Source: Liopterus haemorrhoidalis
Lineage: Eukaryota > Arthropoda > Insecta > Coleoptera > Dytiscidae
Reading direction: 5' to 3'
NCBI GenBank assembly: GCA_963971575.1
Contig: OZ020624.1
Span: forward strand, 12,114,625 to 12,178,624
DNA: 64,000 bases
Shown: positions 31,240 through 42,299 of the stretch, piece by piece
Position numbering within the stretch: position 1 is the stretch's first letter
Layout of the letters: each line of letters opens with the position of its first letter
Position numbers and translations under genes: made by a program
The notes under the pieces: model-generated
Database searches by the model: none
What the model was told of the DNA's origin: nothing
What the model saw: only the letters and a program-made list of their open reading frames with translations

Positions 31240-31960
31240 TTACATCTACACTACCTAGTTTTTCAATTCGTCTGATTCAATCTTAATGCGAGATTGTGCA
31301 TCTGCGATAACATTATCCTTTCCATTCACATAATTTATAGAAAAATCGTATTCTTCTAAAGTCAACCTAAATTTAGTTAATCTACTTGAAGGATTTGTCA
31401 TGTCGAATAAGTATATTAAGGGTTTGTGGTCTGTAAAAATTACAAATTTTTTGCCAGATAAATACGGACGAAATTTCTTAACTGCCCAACATATAGCTAG
31501 AAGTTCCTTCTCAATTACACAGTAATTTTTCTCTGTTTTATTCAAAGCTAGACATGCATATGCCACAGGTTTTTCGTTCGAATTCATCAAAGCCGCGCCT
31601 AATGCATTGTTTGAAGCGTCCGTTCTTAAAATAAATTTATTATTCTCCGACAAATCAGGATATTCTAATATAGGTGGATGTAATAATGCCTTTTTTTTGA
31701 ATTTCAAAGTATTGTTTACACTGATCGTCCCACTGCAATATGACGCCAGCAAAGTCTTTTATAAATTTTCTATAATAATTTGCAAAAGCAACAAACCGTT
31801 TAGTTTCATGAGAATCTTTTGGTACTGGATATTTATGTATAGTTGTAATTTTCTCTGGGTCAGGGGAAATTCCTTCTGAAGAAATTTTGCGAAAATATAA
31901 TATCTGTTTCCGTAAAAAATCACATTTACTAGGATTTAATTTGAGATTAACTTGTCTTAA
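31240..31960 (-). pseudogene. gypsy RNase H and RT connection (G6)
   Basis: The frame 31752-31255 has ILRTDASNNALGAALM, EKELLAICWAVKKFRPYLSG, IFTDHKPLIYLF and DNVIADAQSRIKIE (normally DALSR). Upstream to 31960 the RT connection reads in other frames (ISPDPEKITTIHKYPVPKD, FVAFANYYRKFIKDFAGVIL). Catalytic acidic residues of RNase H are present; a frame change lies near 31720. Confidence 0.8.
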
Positions 31961-32640
31961 TCAATTTAAAACTTTAATTAGATTTTGATTATGATTTTGT
32001 AAATTATTTCCAAAAACAATTAGATCCAAATACACAAAACATTTGTCATAATTCAAGCCTGACATCGCGATTGTCATAACTCGAGAAAATGCATTTGGGC
32101 TGATTTTGAGACCCATTAATCTAGTCATTTGAAATTGTCCCCGATCCGATGAAAATGCAGTACATGGTCGTGATCTAGGTTCTAATTCTATTTGGTAATA
32201 ACCCTGAGATAAATCTAAATGAGAGAAATATCTTGCACCGGACAAAGAATCCAAAATTTCGTCAATACACGGTAAAGGATATTTATCATTTTTTATGCGT
32301 GAATTTAATAATGTAATCAATAACGACTCCCCATTTCTTATTACCTCTAATGTCTGCTTTTTTAGGTACTACTAATTAGGGTGCTGACCACTCAGAATTG
32401 GTGGGTTCAACAATACCGTCTGACAATATCTTTTCAATTTGATTGCGGTAAACGATACGGTTTAACATATGCAGCAGTAACATGTTTTGCAACCTGATAG
32501 TTTTTTTACATAGGTTTGTCACGGTTAGTGGGTCATTTTCTAAATGAAATATGTCAGCATATTTTGAACAAAGTTTATGCACCGAATTTTTTTCTTCTGA
32601 ATTTAAATTTTCACATTTATTAGATCGTAAAATTTATCTA
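31961..32640 (-). pseudogene. gypsy reverse transcriptase with damaged active site (G6)
   Basis: Minus frames 32582-32376 (LCSKYADIFHLENDPLTVTN, GIVEPTNSEWSAP) and 32320-31961 (KNDKYPLPCIDEILDSL, YFSHLDLSQGYYQIEL, then CFVYLDLIVFGNNLQ). The catalytic YxDD is reduced to YLD followed by Leu, one Asp codon having been lost in frame. A frame break lies near 32350. The homologous fragment at 59300-59520 has YLDE instead. Confidence 0.8.
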
Positions 32641-33290
32641 CTCTTTCTACTGAAAAAGAAGTTTTTCCGTATTGAAATAAATCAAACTTTGACAGTTCTT
32701 CAACTCTAGGAGCAAATTTTTTAATTTAACTTCTCTATCGCTAACGTTTAGTATTTTAACCGGTATCAAATTATTACTAGGCCGTGCCAGGACCCCTGCC
32801 GAGTACACTCCTTCACATATGTTTTCCAGGAAAACTATAGCGTCTTCTGCGCAATTACTTTCAAAATATCTAATTATTTCACACCTCGGTGGAATTGTTA
32901 TATAATAATCGTTATTTAGATTGAAGCGGTAACACGTCATCGTTGCCCTTAATAAGATATGAACCAGTAAAATTTGAATAGTCTATTTTTGCCGAATATT
33001 TTATAAGAAAATCAGATCCAATTATCCCACTCATATCATTTTGAGAATCGCTAATTACGTAAAATTCGTGCTCAACTAAGAAATTTCCTTAATTTAACGG
33101 AATTTTCGCAGTACCCAACCTAGCGCGTTGGGTACTTTGTCCTGCTATACCTTGGATTTTCATTTTATTGCTTGTATTGATGCTTTGGATTTAAAAATTA
33201 TGCAAAAATAATACTTATGGAGGCTCCACTATCTACTAATAAATTTTAATTTTTGTTCCCCGCTTTAACCTGTATAAAGTTTAGTCCATT
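32641..33290 (-). pseudogene. gypsy protease and PR-RT linker (G6)
   Basis: Protease active site LLVDSGASISII at about 33240-33205, followed by a stop and scrambled frames to about 32950. The linker frame 32940-32647 reads YYITIPPRCEIIRYFES, ICEGVYSAGVLARPSNNLIP and VKILNVSDREVKLKN, the typical stretch between protease and RT in many gypsy elements. Confidence 0.65.
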
Positions 33291-34730
33291 GACACTTAAA
33301 CTGATTTCATTGCTGTTCACGAAAATACCGATTATCTAAGGTGCATTCCGATTTTTTGCAGTTACTTTCTCCGGCCGCATTATCTGCGTAGTAGCTACGA
33401 TGAGTTACTCTTTGATTCGTACTAGGCTGTCGAGAAAAATGTCCGCCTCGACCTCTGGATCGTTTATTAAGGAATTGAATATTATTAAGAATTGAAGCTT
33501 TACAAATGCTAATTGACAATATATGAAATATAGAAAGTAGGGTTTTTATAAAAATGATTTTGGATGTTGATTAGTCGATAGTTTGAGTTTTAGATCTCAA
33601 GCTCTCTCACTTTGACAATGAGATCTTTGAATTCAGATGATTCAGCTATAGTTGCCACTTCATCATCGGTTACAGCAGCAGATTGTTGTCAATATCTCTT
33701 GATGCGGAACACGCTTAGGCCATCCTGCATATCTGTTAATAGCAGTGTTTCCGTCGGCTTTAACGACAATCTCCTTTGCTACCCACCCCAGGTTCTTATA
33801 TTTCGTCGACTTTGCATCTCCTAGATCTTTGTTATAACCATAGTAGACGTTGTTTCCAACTAAGGTTACTGCTGAATTAAAATTATTCCTGTCTTGAGTA
33901 AGCAGTCTCGACACTTTTGCCCATTGGAAACCAGGATGCGTTCTGATAGCTCCTACAATGGTGAAAATATTATTATTCCTAATTTGATTTTGATTCCGAG
34001 AGAAATAATTTTTATTCTGCGAAATTTGAAAACTGCCTCTTTGAAAATTATTCCTGTAACTTTTATTATAATTTTTCCCTCGCATGTGAAACACTCGTTC
34101 AGTTCCGGTAGTATCATTTTTAATCATCTCCTCATCAAGCGCCACGCTGATTGTCGCTTTTATTGTTGAATAATTCCTAGCCTTAACTATAGTTCGCAAA
34201 TCCGGGCTTGGTAAGCCGTTCGCAAATGAATTGATAGCGATTTTTTCATTAGTACGCGTAAGAATTCGCGCAGCATCATCATCACCATCGGCTTGAGAAA
34301 TTGTCAGATTTGCCATTATCCCTTCGATGGTGTTACCAAAGTTGTTAATTGTTCTATTTTCTTGCCTGATGTTGTGCAATTCAACTGAAAGTGCTGCCGC
34401 CGATCTTTTTGATATTAAACTACTTTTTAAATCTCGAACTAAAGCGTTATTAGAGTCATAATCTTCTCTTAATCTCAATTTTGCTTGCTGTGTTAATCTA
34501 GTTTTGAGAACGTATTTTGTTTATAATTTTTTACCATTAGCATCCAAAAGACTATCATATAATTCAATTGCATCAGCAAGTTGTTTAACAGAATCTTCCG
34601 AGCTATTTATCAAGGGCAATAAAGAGGAAGCAGTTCTTTAATCGAATTTTTGCCCATTTTTTCTATCTTAACCGTATTATCTAATCTACCAAGAATAATT
34701 TTAATTCTATTTTCTAATATAAAATTAATG
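33291..34730 (-). pseudogene. Gag of gypsy element G6
   Basis: The frame 34478-33663 carries a 412/mdg1-like Gag domain (ALVRDLKSSLISKRSAAALS, TINNFGNTIEGIMANLTISQ, INSFANGLPSPDLRTIVKAR, TIKATISVALDEE) followed by an Asn/Arg-rich tail (KNYNKSYRNNFQRGSFQIS). Zinc knuckles are not clear. Upstream to 34730 more Gag coding is visible in other frames (DLQQLADAIELYDSL-type). Downstream Gag tail and the Gag-PR junction at 33520-33290 are frame-broken. Confidence 0.65.
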
Positions 34731-34734
34731 TCGC

Positions 34735-34974
34735 TTATACTTTTATTTGTGGATTCAACATATAATTTAACTTCTTTATGATTTTTGAATCATTAATTGC
34801 TGCGTTAAATTTTTCTCTTAATTCTAAAAATTCTGTTTCTATCCTATGTATATCCTTAAGTTTTGCATAGTTAGCCTCTAAATCTGAAATACTATCTTCA
34901 TCATCTCTTAAAATATTTTTACTAAAAATCCTAATTTCTTCATATGTATTTTTAAAACTATCTAAACTATTCAT
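34735..34974 (-). CDS. Gag N-terminal coiled-coil segment (G6)
   Basis: A 79-codon minus frame with heptad character (NSLDSFKNTYEEIRIFSKN, SDLEANYAKLKDIHRIETEF, LREKFNAAINDSK). It lies between the leader membrane ORF and the capsid-like domain, so it is probably the Gag N-terminus, ended by a frameshift at 34735. Confidence 0.45.
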   Translation of the reverse strand: MNSLDSFKNTYEEIRIFSKNILRDDEDSISDLEANYAKLKDIHRIETEFLELREKFNAAINDSKIIKKLNYMLNPQIKV

Positions 34975-35077
34975 TTACCTTTTTTAGCATTGTCTGATTT
35001 CTTAAGTAAAATAATAGGCTTCCTTTTTTTCCACTTTTCACACTAAGGGCCACTTTCATCATCACTCATTTTACACT

Positions 35078-35290
35078 TCACACCTGCTCCCGGCTCCTGC
35101 TGATCTCTTTCCTAATATTGACTGCCATGCTCTTCTTGCACCTCCGGAATACCAAAAAAATTGCCACCAACATACATACGCAGAATGCCACAAGACCCAA
35201 ACCTTCGTATACGGACATCTTCTTTGCAACTATTGAGTTTTGTATACCACCCGCTTGTGCAATCACAATCTCTCCTTTCGCCCTAAAAGG
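35078..35290 (-). CDS. short membrane-protein ORF in G6 leader
   Basis: Minus frame reading KGEIVIAQAGG, then KKMSVYEG, a transmembrane segment (LGLVAFCVCMLVAIFLVF) and a basic tail (RRCKKSMAVNIRKEIS). The frame extends upstream of the first Met with VIAQA. This stretch is shared with the G10 leader ORF (EEVVIAQAASG), so it is probably translated or a conserved RNA feature. It occupies the gap between PBS position and Gag. At 35285 the sequence changes abruptly into an unrelated RT fragment, so the PBS and LTR are lost. Confidence 0.5.
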   Translation of the reverse strand, partial: PFRAKGEIVIAQAGGIQNSIVAKKMSVYEGLGLVAFCVCMLVAIFLVFRRCKKSMAVNIRKEISRSREQV

Positions 35291-35495
35291 GCGAAATATT
35301 TAATACATTTTCTGCAGTATCCTAAAAGGCATAAAAATTCTTTGATTTGTTTTTGACTATTAGGAATTGGAAAAATTTGAATTGATTTAATTGTATGGGG
35401 ATTTGGCTTGACGCCATCTGATGTTACGACATGCCCTTAGAACGCTACTTCTTTACACAAAAATTAAGACTGAGATATTCCTTGATATCCTCACT
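35285..35495 (-). pseudogene. gypsy RT connection fragment, near copy of 26310-26490
   Basis: About 200 bp matching the G5 segment (TTTCTGC.GTATCCTAAAAGGCATAAAAATTCTTTGATTTG and GACGCCAT.TGATGT), at roughly 90 percent identity by eye. Non-functional and joined directly to the G6 leader. Confidence 0.7.
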
Positions 35496-35701
35496 CTACT
35501 TGGGTTTTTAGATGGTTGTTGGAATCAAATACATTATTACAAATTCACATATTTATTGGTTAGTTGTCTCGCCTTCTACACATTACATTACATTACTATA
35601 TTCAAAATTGACTAATATAATATATTTTACTTAACCTACATTATTCTATTCTTACAACCTAAGCATTCTTATTACTAAAATATTTGTAATACTTAAATAC
35701 C
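35496..35701. other. AT-rich filler, nothing recognised
   Basis: No coding or repeat match seen. Confidence 0.3.
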
Positions 35702-36138
35702 TTAACAATTATTACTTAATATTAAATTCCTACATACTACGGTTCGATGACCCGTACAAGACTTATGGAGTTGAATTTTGAAATAAGCTTTCTTCAATCG
35801 TTCAAAAACTTCAGGTAACCGTAGAATATGCACTTCTCGGCTAGTGTTAAATATAATTATGTTGTTCAAATAGACTAGACAATATTTGTTTAAAATGCCG
35901 CGTAGGATATGATTCATAACGCGCTGGAAACTACTAGGAGCATTTTTCAGACCAAAGGGCATTCTGAGGAACTCGTAGTGACCATTTTCAGTGCTGAAGG
36001 CCGTTTTCTCAATAGAATCTTCAGATAACTCAGTGAAACCCGGATGCTAAGTCGGGGGTTGTAAAATACTAGCAACGGCCAAATTTGAATTGGGTATTTA
36101 TCACCTATTGTTTTTTCGTTAAGTTTCCTACAAGCCAA
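35702..36138 (-). pseudogene. gypsy RT fragment with YLNN active site
   Basis: Minus pieces: [13 protein letters not shown] at 36130, scrambled middle, then [15 protein letters not shown] in one frame and [33 protein letters not shown] in 35962-35702. The catalytic YLDD is YLNN, so both Asp are Asn. It ends in sequence unrelated to RT. The right edge is cut by the LTR of G7 exactly inside RKLNEK. Confidence 0.75.
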
Positions 36139-36480
36139 GTTGTGAATTTTGGTCTTAGAACAGGTTAAGTGTTGAATTAAAATTGTTTTAAAAGTTTAAA
36201 ATAAATATATTAAAAATCAAAATAAAATACAATTTATATTTGTATATTTGAAACTAGATGTTTCTAGCTAATTTTGTTTAGTTTGCAAAAACGTACAAGA
36301 ATGTCCAATGGCCGAAAAAAAGTGAGTATTAAAATAAAATGTAATACTTTAAATAGATTATTTTAGACTATATGGGAAATCAGCATGAATAATTAATTAA
36401 TGAAGACATATTTAATTTCAAATATGCTTGCAATAAACATTTCTTATAGTTACACAATTATTCTGTCAGCAAAATAATAT
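36131..36480 (-). repeat. 3' LTR of G7
   Basis: About 350 bp direct repeat of 38494-38843, about 90 percent identical by eye (for example AGATGTTTCTAGCTAATTTTG in both). It lies inside an RT coding sequence at its left edge. Confidence 0.8.
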
Positions 36481-37545
36481 AATTTAAACAAAAATTATTT
36501 AGTACTGTTACTAGTGTTAACTTAGACATGGTCCATTCATTTATTTATTTTAATAATACTAATATCCGCTCCAGTATCAACCAATAAATTACAATGTCCA
36601 TTTTTAGCATGATTAAGCGCCATATCTAATTGAATACTGTTTTCACTATAATTATCTCTAGAGATTTCAAAACAATATTGATTTCATTGATCGTTCCCCA
36701 AATGTAAGTGTAAATGTAAATGTTCTGATCAGAAATTAAACTTGATTGCTTCGCTGGAGTTGCCTGTTGTCTCTTGGGTCGATCAAAACTCGCATTTAGA
36801 TCACTTGCAGTGCAAATCTCAACACAATCCTTATATAAGTTGGAATTGGCATTAAAAGATTTTGCGGAGTTGTCCAAAATAAAATTGTCAGTCTCAACAT
36901 TACCACATAAATAATTATCAATAAGGATCACTTTTTCACAAACATAATGTGATCGATCATTTGAGACAAAAACATTTTCATTTAAGTTACTGACTAAATT
37001 AATATTTTCATTTCCATAATAAATTGTATTATCAAACTTAAGTTCATAAAAATCATTCGAATCATGAATTATATTAGACTGATCGCGGCTTAATCTAACC
37101 GATTCGCTGGTACGACACCGCGGTTCGCACCAGGGCAGTACTCGTTTCCCAAAGGATTTTGACCTTGATTTCCAAAATTTTGATTTCTTTCTTTAAAAAA
37201 ATCTATATTTCGCTTTTTATAGCAACTTGATACATGATGGTGTTTTGCAAAAAGTGCAACTTAATTGAATTTTATTTACTGTTTTCTGTTCAAAATTTTT
37301 ATTCCTATTTGCAAAACTTGGAATTTTGTTAATATTTGTATAACATTTATTTGCTGAATGGCCAGGTTTGTTGTAATGAAAACATAATGTTGGTTTAAAT
37401 TTTAAATTTTGTTTTGAAATGCAAGATCTTATTTTGAGCGGTAGTGCGCTCCTCTACCACAGCGTTTTCCATAGCGTCGTTAAATGTTTTGAAATGACTG
37501 GCTTTGATCAAAAGTTTAATGGGGCCATTTAGTCCATCAGCGAAA
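36481..37545 (-). pseudogene. Gag zinc-knuckle region and protease (G7)
   Basis: From right to left: degenerate zinc knuckles (CFHYNKPGHSANKC with the second Cys replaced by Tyr, and CTFCKTPSCIK), a linker, a charged region, then a retropepsin start NGHCNLLVDTGADISIIK with DTGA at 36567-36578. A stop follows shortly after, and the 3' LTR begins within 75 bp. RT, RNase H and integrase are absent. Several frame breaks. Confidence 0.65.
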
Positions 37546-37549
37546 GCTT

Positions 37550-38038
37550 TTAAACAAGAACTTTTTTGTTAAGGCTTTTTGTAACGGTTGCATTTTGCTC
37601 GCTTTCACTTGCTATGCAAGCATCTACAAAATCCGCCGTTATTCTTTCCAAACGAACGGCAAATTCCCTGACACTTTCATGCGACTTTTGTTTACTTGTA
37701 ACTAATTCAGTTTGAAAATGAGCAATAATACGTTTTTCCAAAAATTCATTTTGGAGAGTTGACTTTAAATCGTCCCACTTATTAAAATCTTTATATTTTA
37801 TGATATTGTAAGCTTTTCTCGTTAGTTTATACCTGACAATATCTAAAAATTGGGCTTGTTGTGCACCTGTTCTAGCATTTTTATTTACAATTTCGGAATT
37901 ATTTACGAAACGATGTAACATATCGCGCGTACCATCGAATACGGAAATCATTTGTAAAGCATTATCAGTCGAGAACGACGTATTATCTAATTCTAAGGGG
38001 TAAAAATTATAATTTTCGCCAAATAAATACAAGATCAC
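37550..38038 (-). CDS. Gag capsid domain of G7
   Basis: Intact 162-codon piece with a 412/mdg1-type Gag core (MISVFDGTRDMLHRFVNN, LDIVRYKLTRKAYNIIKY, WDDLKSTLQNEFLEKRI, QKSHESVREFAVRLERIT). The frame ends KKVLV near 37550 by a frameshift and the zinc-knuckle region continues in other frames. Starts about 450 bp after the 5' LTR. Confidence 0.7.
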   Translation of the reverse strand: MILYLFGENYNFYPLELDNTSFSTDNALQMISVFDGTRDMLHRFVNNSEIVNKNARTGAQQAQFLDIVRYKLTRKAYNIIKYKDFNKWDDLKSTLQNEFLEKRIIAHFQTELVTSKQKSHESVREFAVRLERITADFVDACIASESEQNATVTKSLNKKVLV

Positions 38039-38040
38039 TC

Positions 38041-38493
38041 ATTCGAACTACTTACATGCGATGGAGAGATTTGGTCGAGTCAGAGTTCTATCGGTCGTTC
38101 TTTTAAATTGGGTTGACGGTCGTTAAACTGCACTGCACTGCACTTCACTTCACAAATTGAGAATCACAAGGACTCAACAACGGAACAGGAAAAATTCTCT
38201 GAGCGGAAGCCTAGGAGCCTCTGGACTCAGCAACGGAACAGGAAGAAACTTTCTGAGCGTTATGGAGTGCATTTATTTTAGATAGTTATTTTATATGTTA
38301 AAAAATTTAAATTGTTAAATTTATTTAAATTTTAATTTCGTTTCTGGATATTTATATTAAATTTTATTATGTTTATTTTTGTAGACTTCTAGACGAAAGT
38401 TGATAATTGAATTTTGACGAATTTGTTGGCGCAACTTTTCACTAGCACTTTCACATATACCTGAAATCAAAAATGTGCCGTTGTAGTTGTACT
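38041..38493 (-). other. leader of G7 with short repeats
   Basis: Between the 5' LTR and Gag. It contains a repeated phrase (GGACTCA.CAACGGAACAGGAA...TCTGAGCG) at about 38168-38203 and 38221-38259, and TTCACTTCACAAATTGAG. A PBS starting TGG on the minus strand was not recognised. Confidence 0.4.
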
Positions 38494-38843
38494 ACAAGCC
38501 AAGTTGTGAATTTTGGTCTAAGAACAGATTAAGGGTTGAATTAAAATTGTTTTAAAAGTTTAAAATAAATATATTTAAAATCAAAATAAAATACAATTTA
38601 AATTAGTAAATTTGAAACTAGATGTTTCTAGCTAATTTTGTTTAGTTGGCAAAAACTTAGAAGAATGACCGATGACCGAAAAGAACTGAATATTAAAATG
38701 AAATGTAATAATTTAAATAATTTTAGACTATGCGAAATCAGAAATATGAATAATTAATTAGTGAAGAAATACTTAATTTCAAATATGCTTGCAATAAACA
38801 TTTCTTATAGTTACACAATTAATCTGTCACTAAAATAAACAAG
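38494..38843 (-). repeat. 5' LTR of G7
   Basis: Direct repeat of 36131-36480. Differences are scattered substitutions and small gaps, so the two LTRs have diverged since insertion. Confidence 0.8.
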
Positions 38844-38872
38844 GAATTTTGAAATAATAAATTTACCAAAAA

Positions 38873-39585
38873 CTAATTCGGTGCGACTTTACCACAGCGT
38901 GTTGTAAGGCGGGCCAAAATTGGAAGGCAGACGTTTGGCTTAGAGTTGTACAGACGATGTGCGACATCTTTTTCTTCAGTACTTATGTCAACCTGTAGTT
39001 TATTTGCAATAGATTTTATAATATATTTACAGCTTTCCCCTTCTTTAAAAAGAATTCCATGTATTTCCACGTTCTGAATTCTACTGTACTGATCAAGTGG
39101 CCCCATTTGTTTGTTAGGTTGTTTTATCTTTTTGATTATTCTTGAATGTTAGATCCTGAATAATTTTGTTATTTTTTATTTCTTTTTTCTATTTTTTTAC
39201 ATCTTTAGTCAACTTTTCGTATTTTTCAGGCATGAAAATAATTGACCTTTTGAGCTCGTTTAAGTCATTTTTTAAATGTAATTCATTCATTTATACGTAG
39301 GCTTATGTTGCCTAGTTTTTGTTACATTTTTCCACAATTTTTACAATGTTTTTCAGGCATATTTTCCATGAAACCGTTTTCCCGCATAGATCTAGTTGAT
39401 ACTTCTTGACACATAATGCATTTCCAACTCTTCTGTTGTCTTCCAAGTTTCTTATAATTATTTTGAGTAATAGAGCATTTAAAATGATAATGACCGTTAC
39501 AATCTACACACACACTTTGCGAAGTCTATTGATCTAATATTTTCCCCGACACTTATTGCACACTAACACAGACATATGTGCATTA
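38873..39585 (-). pseudogene. LINE ORF1 with PHD-type zinc finger
   Basis: Minus strand starts MSVLVCNKC at about 39577, then a frame change and CVDCNGHYHFKCSITQNN ... WKCIMCQEVS, a C4HC3-like PHD arrangement in the frame 39513-39322. After a coiled-coil part with stops, the frame 39106-38873 reads GPLDQYSRIQNVEIHGILF, EGESCKYIIKSIANKLQV and KDVAHRLYNSKPNV, the ORF1 RRM-like domain. PHD plus RRM ORF1 is common in jockey/CR1-type insect LINEs. Broken and without ORF2. Confidence 0.65.
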
Positions 39586-40595
39586 AAAAAATTACTTCAG
39601 AACGTGTAAATAATGCCGTAAAGTTATTTTAATATTTTTGTTTGTTACGTTTTTGGGGTTGAAGTGGTCCACATGTAAAGGGTCGTGAAATAAAACTTGT
39701 CAAATCAATGACTCTAATTTATTATTATTTAAAAAGCATTTGAAAATGAAATAATTAAAGTTTCATGAATTGGCGAGCTGAAAATATGCCCTTTTACTGC
39801 GAGAGCTAAACAACAACTGAACTTTATAATTTTGAAACAAATCATAAAAAGAATTTGAGTCGCATAAACAGTAAGTCGTACTTGCTGACTATGCGTCTAT
39901 TAAAAAGGAAAAAAATACATCAAATTACACCCGGATGTCACGTACAGCATATTATCGACTTGCCAAATATACATTAAATTATAAAAAATACAATAAAGCA
40001 CAATTTCAAGGCGAAAAAACAAAATAAAAAAATCAATGAAAAAAAAACAAAGTAATAAAACCGATGAAGTAACAAAGTAATAAAAACCAATGTCAAAACA
40101 AAAAACAATGCAATACAAATTAAAACAAAATAATACAAATTAAATATATATATATATACATATTAAAAATAAAGTTCGGTACTCGAATGGGGTCGACAGG
40201 CGCCCATTACGACAATAACAAATACATGTAAATTGAAAGTTTGTTGGGCTGCTACTGGATAGCTTATAATGTCTCTACACTGTTCACCTGTTTCAAAATT
40301 CGCACTTACTTGAATGTATTTTAAAAATTTTAAACTTTCAATTGTTTTTTTTTTAATTTAAAAAAAAAATTATTGTACAAAAAAAAACAAAAGTTGTACA
40401 AAGATTCCATACATTTATAAATACAGCAAAAATTTTGCAAACAAAATATAACTATAACAATATAGAAACAAAAAGAGACAATAATTTAATTTTTTAACAA
40501 AATTGTGATATATAAACAAACTTCCAAGAAAAGCTAAGCTAGAAGCGAAGCGATCTGAAATTTTGTTGCTGACCTGCGTTTTTACTATAGATTGA
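39586..40595. other. about 1 kb without recognised gene
   Basis: AT-rich with poly-A and poly-T tracts (40020-40060, 40345-40370) and a short AT microsatellite at about 40145-40160. Nothing supported. Confidence 0.4.
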
Positions 40596-40599
40596 ATAC

Positions 40600-41530
40600 T
40601 TTTAATTTAAGTAAAATAACTAAATCTTAATACATTTTCAAAATCACACTGTTTAGTTAAAAAGTTGTACACTTTGGGGATGCAATACACAAAGTTTGAT
40701 TGTCCTACTGTTTTCTTGGCATGAAAATTTAGCCATTGTCCTAACAGAGCTGCTCTTATTTTGTGATCATGATCAGCTAAACCACAATGTTCATTTGTTT
40801 GTATTTAAAAATAAATAAAGCTATGGCGACGAAATATAATTCTTTTATATTGAACAATTCAGCTTTTTTTATAAAGCGTCTTTGTTGAGTAACGATACGG
40901 GTTTTTTAATATTATTTTAAGTATCATATTCTGTACCGTCATTACTCCCTTTAGGCTTCTTGACAGAGCAGCACCCCAAACCATCAAGCTATACGACAGT
41001 ACTGATTGTACAAATCCGAAGTATATAACTTTAAGCGACTTAGAGTCTGTAAAATTTCTAAGACCTCTGAACAAATTACTAATTTTACTGATTTTATTTA
41101 CTACATATGTAATATAAATGGGAATAAATATAAATACCCAAATATCTTATATATTCCTATCTGTTAATAGAGATGTTACATTTACAGTTTTGCAACATGC
41201 ATAGGTTTTCATGTATTATTATATTCTGTATATTCGGATATAATTTTTTATTACAAGGAAAAGTTATTAAATTAGTTTTGCTATAATTTAAGGTAAGATA
41301 GTTATTATCTAACCAATCTTTAATTAATGACATTTGTTTAGAAGTCCTATCAATAACATCCTGCCAATTAGCTCCAGAAATATATAAAACAGTGTCATCG
41401 GCATAGCACGTGAAGAAGATTATTAATGTAAATTAAAAACACCAAAGGACCAAAAACAAAGCCTTGCGGCACACCGGATTTTACTTTTCGAAAAACACTA
41501 AACACACCATTTACCTTAACTCTTTGCTCT
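40600..41530 (-). pseudogene. LINE ORF2 (RT) C-terminal fragment, copy 1
   Basis: Minus strand: KSGVPQGFVFGPLVFLIYIN near 41490-41430, followed by a one-base shift in the YADD region (about 41410), then many stops, and a clean piece 41074-40859 (RGLRNFTDSKSLKVIYFGFV, QSVLSYSLMVWGAALSRSL, VQNMILKIILKNPYRYSTK). These are RT motifs of jockey/CR1-type LINEs followed by their usual C-terminal segment. Confidence 0.75.
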
Positions 41531-42299
41531 CTATCCCACAAATAATATAATATATATAATATATATTTTAATAATTTTATTTATACACTGGCACAAAAAT
41601 TGAGCATATTTATGCAATCACACATTTTTTCTTTATAATTTGGTGACAAATTTCTCAAAAAAATATTAACCTTTTAACAAAGATTTTTTTAAAAAATGTA
41701 GGAGCTATATAAATGTCAACAATGACCTTCACTCGATAGTAAGTAATATGAATTAATAAAATTGTTGTTTATTTATTTTGGTTTACATATTTTTATAGTA
41801 GATGACCAACCCTCATCATCATCAAAAAGAGCTCTCTTCAACATATCTATTGAAAATATCGGATCTACAGCTATCCATGATTATGTCAAGTCTAAGGCGC
41901 TAACTTCAATCAGTCAGTTTGATCACAACAACATCAAAAACAGCGCGACTAGAAAAAATGTCATTACCTCTAAATAAAAACAGAGAATAAAACACATAGA
42001 AATCTCAAATAATAAATGGATGAATAAATTATTGCTCTAATTGTAATATGTGTTATGAATAAAATATAAATTTTCATAAATAAATTGTTGTTCTTATTAT
42101 AAAAATTTTCATATTGAAGCATAACACCTGGCTTGAGTTGGTGCAGATAAGTATGCATCAGTTAAAACATTAAAGTTTATGTAATATTTAAATGTATCAA
42201 ATCGCATTTTTAACACATGAGAATAACAAAAAATTAGTGTCATGTATTCCAATTTATTCAATACCATTAAAATTATTTACAAAACAAGTGTAAATAGAA
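41531..42299. other. AT-rich stretch with one unrecognised short frame
   Basis: Mostly non-coding. A plus frame at 41762-41977 contains DQPSSSSKRALFNISIENIG and KALTSISQFDHNNIKNS, which looks peptide-like but matches nothing I know. No start context or splice evidence decides it. Confidence 0.25.

Noticed and set aside
41762..41977. Short plus-strand protein-like frame
   Set aside because: No recognisable domain, splice context or repeat partner; mentioned only in the gap entry.
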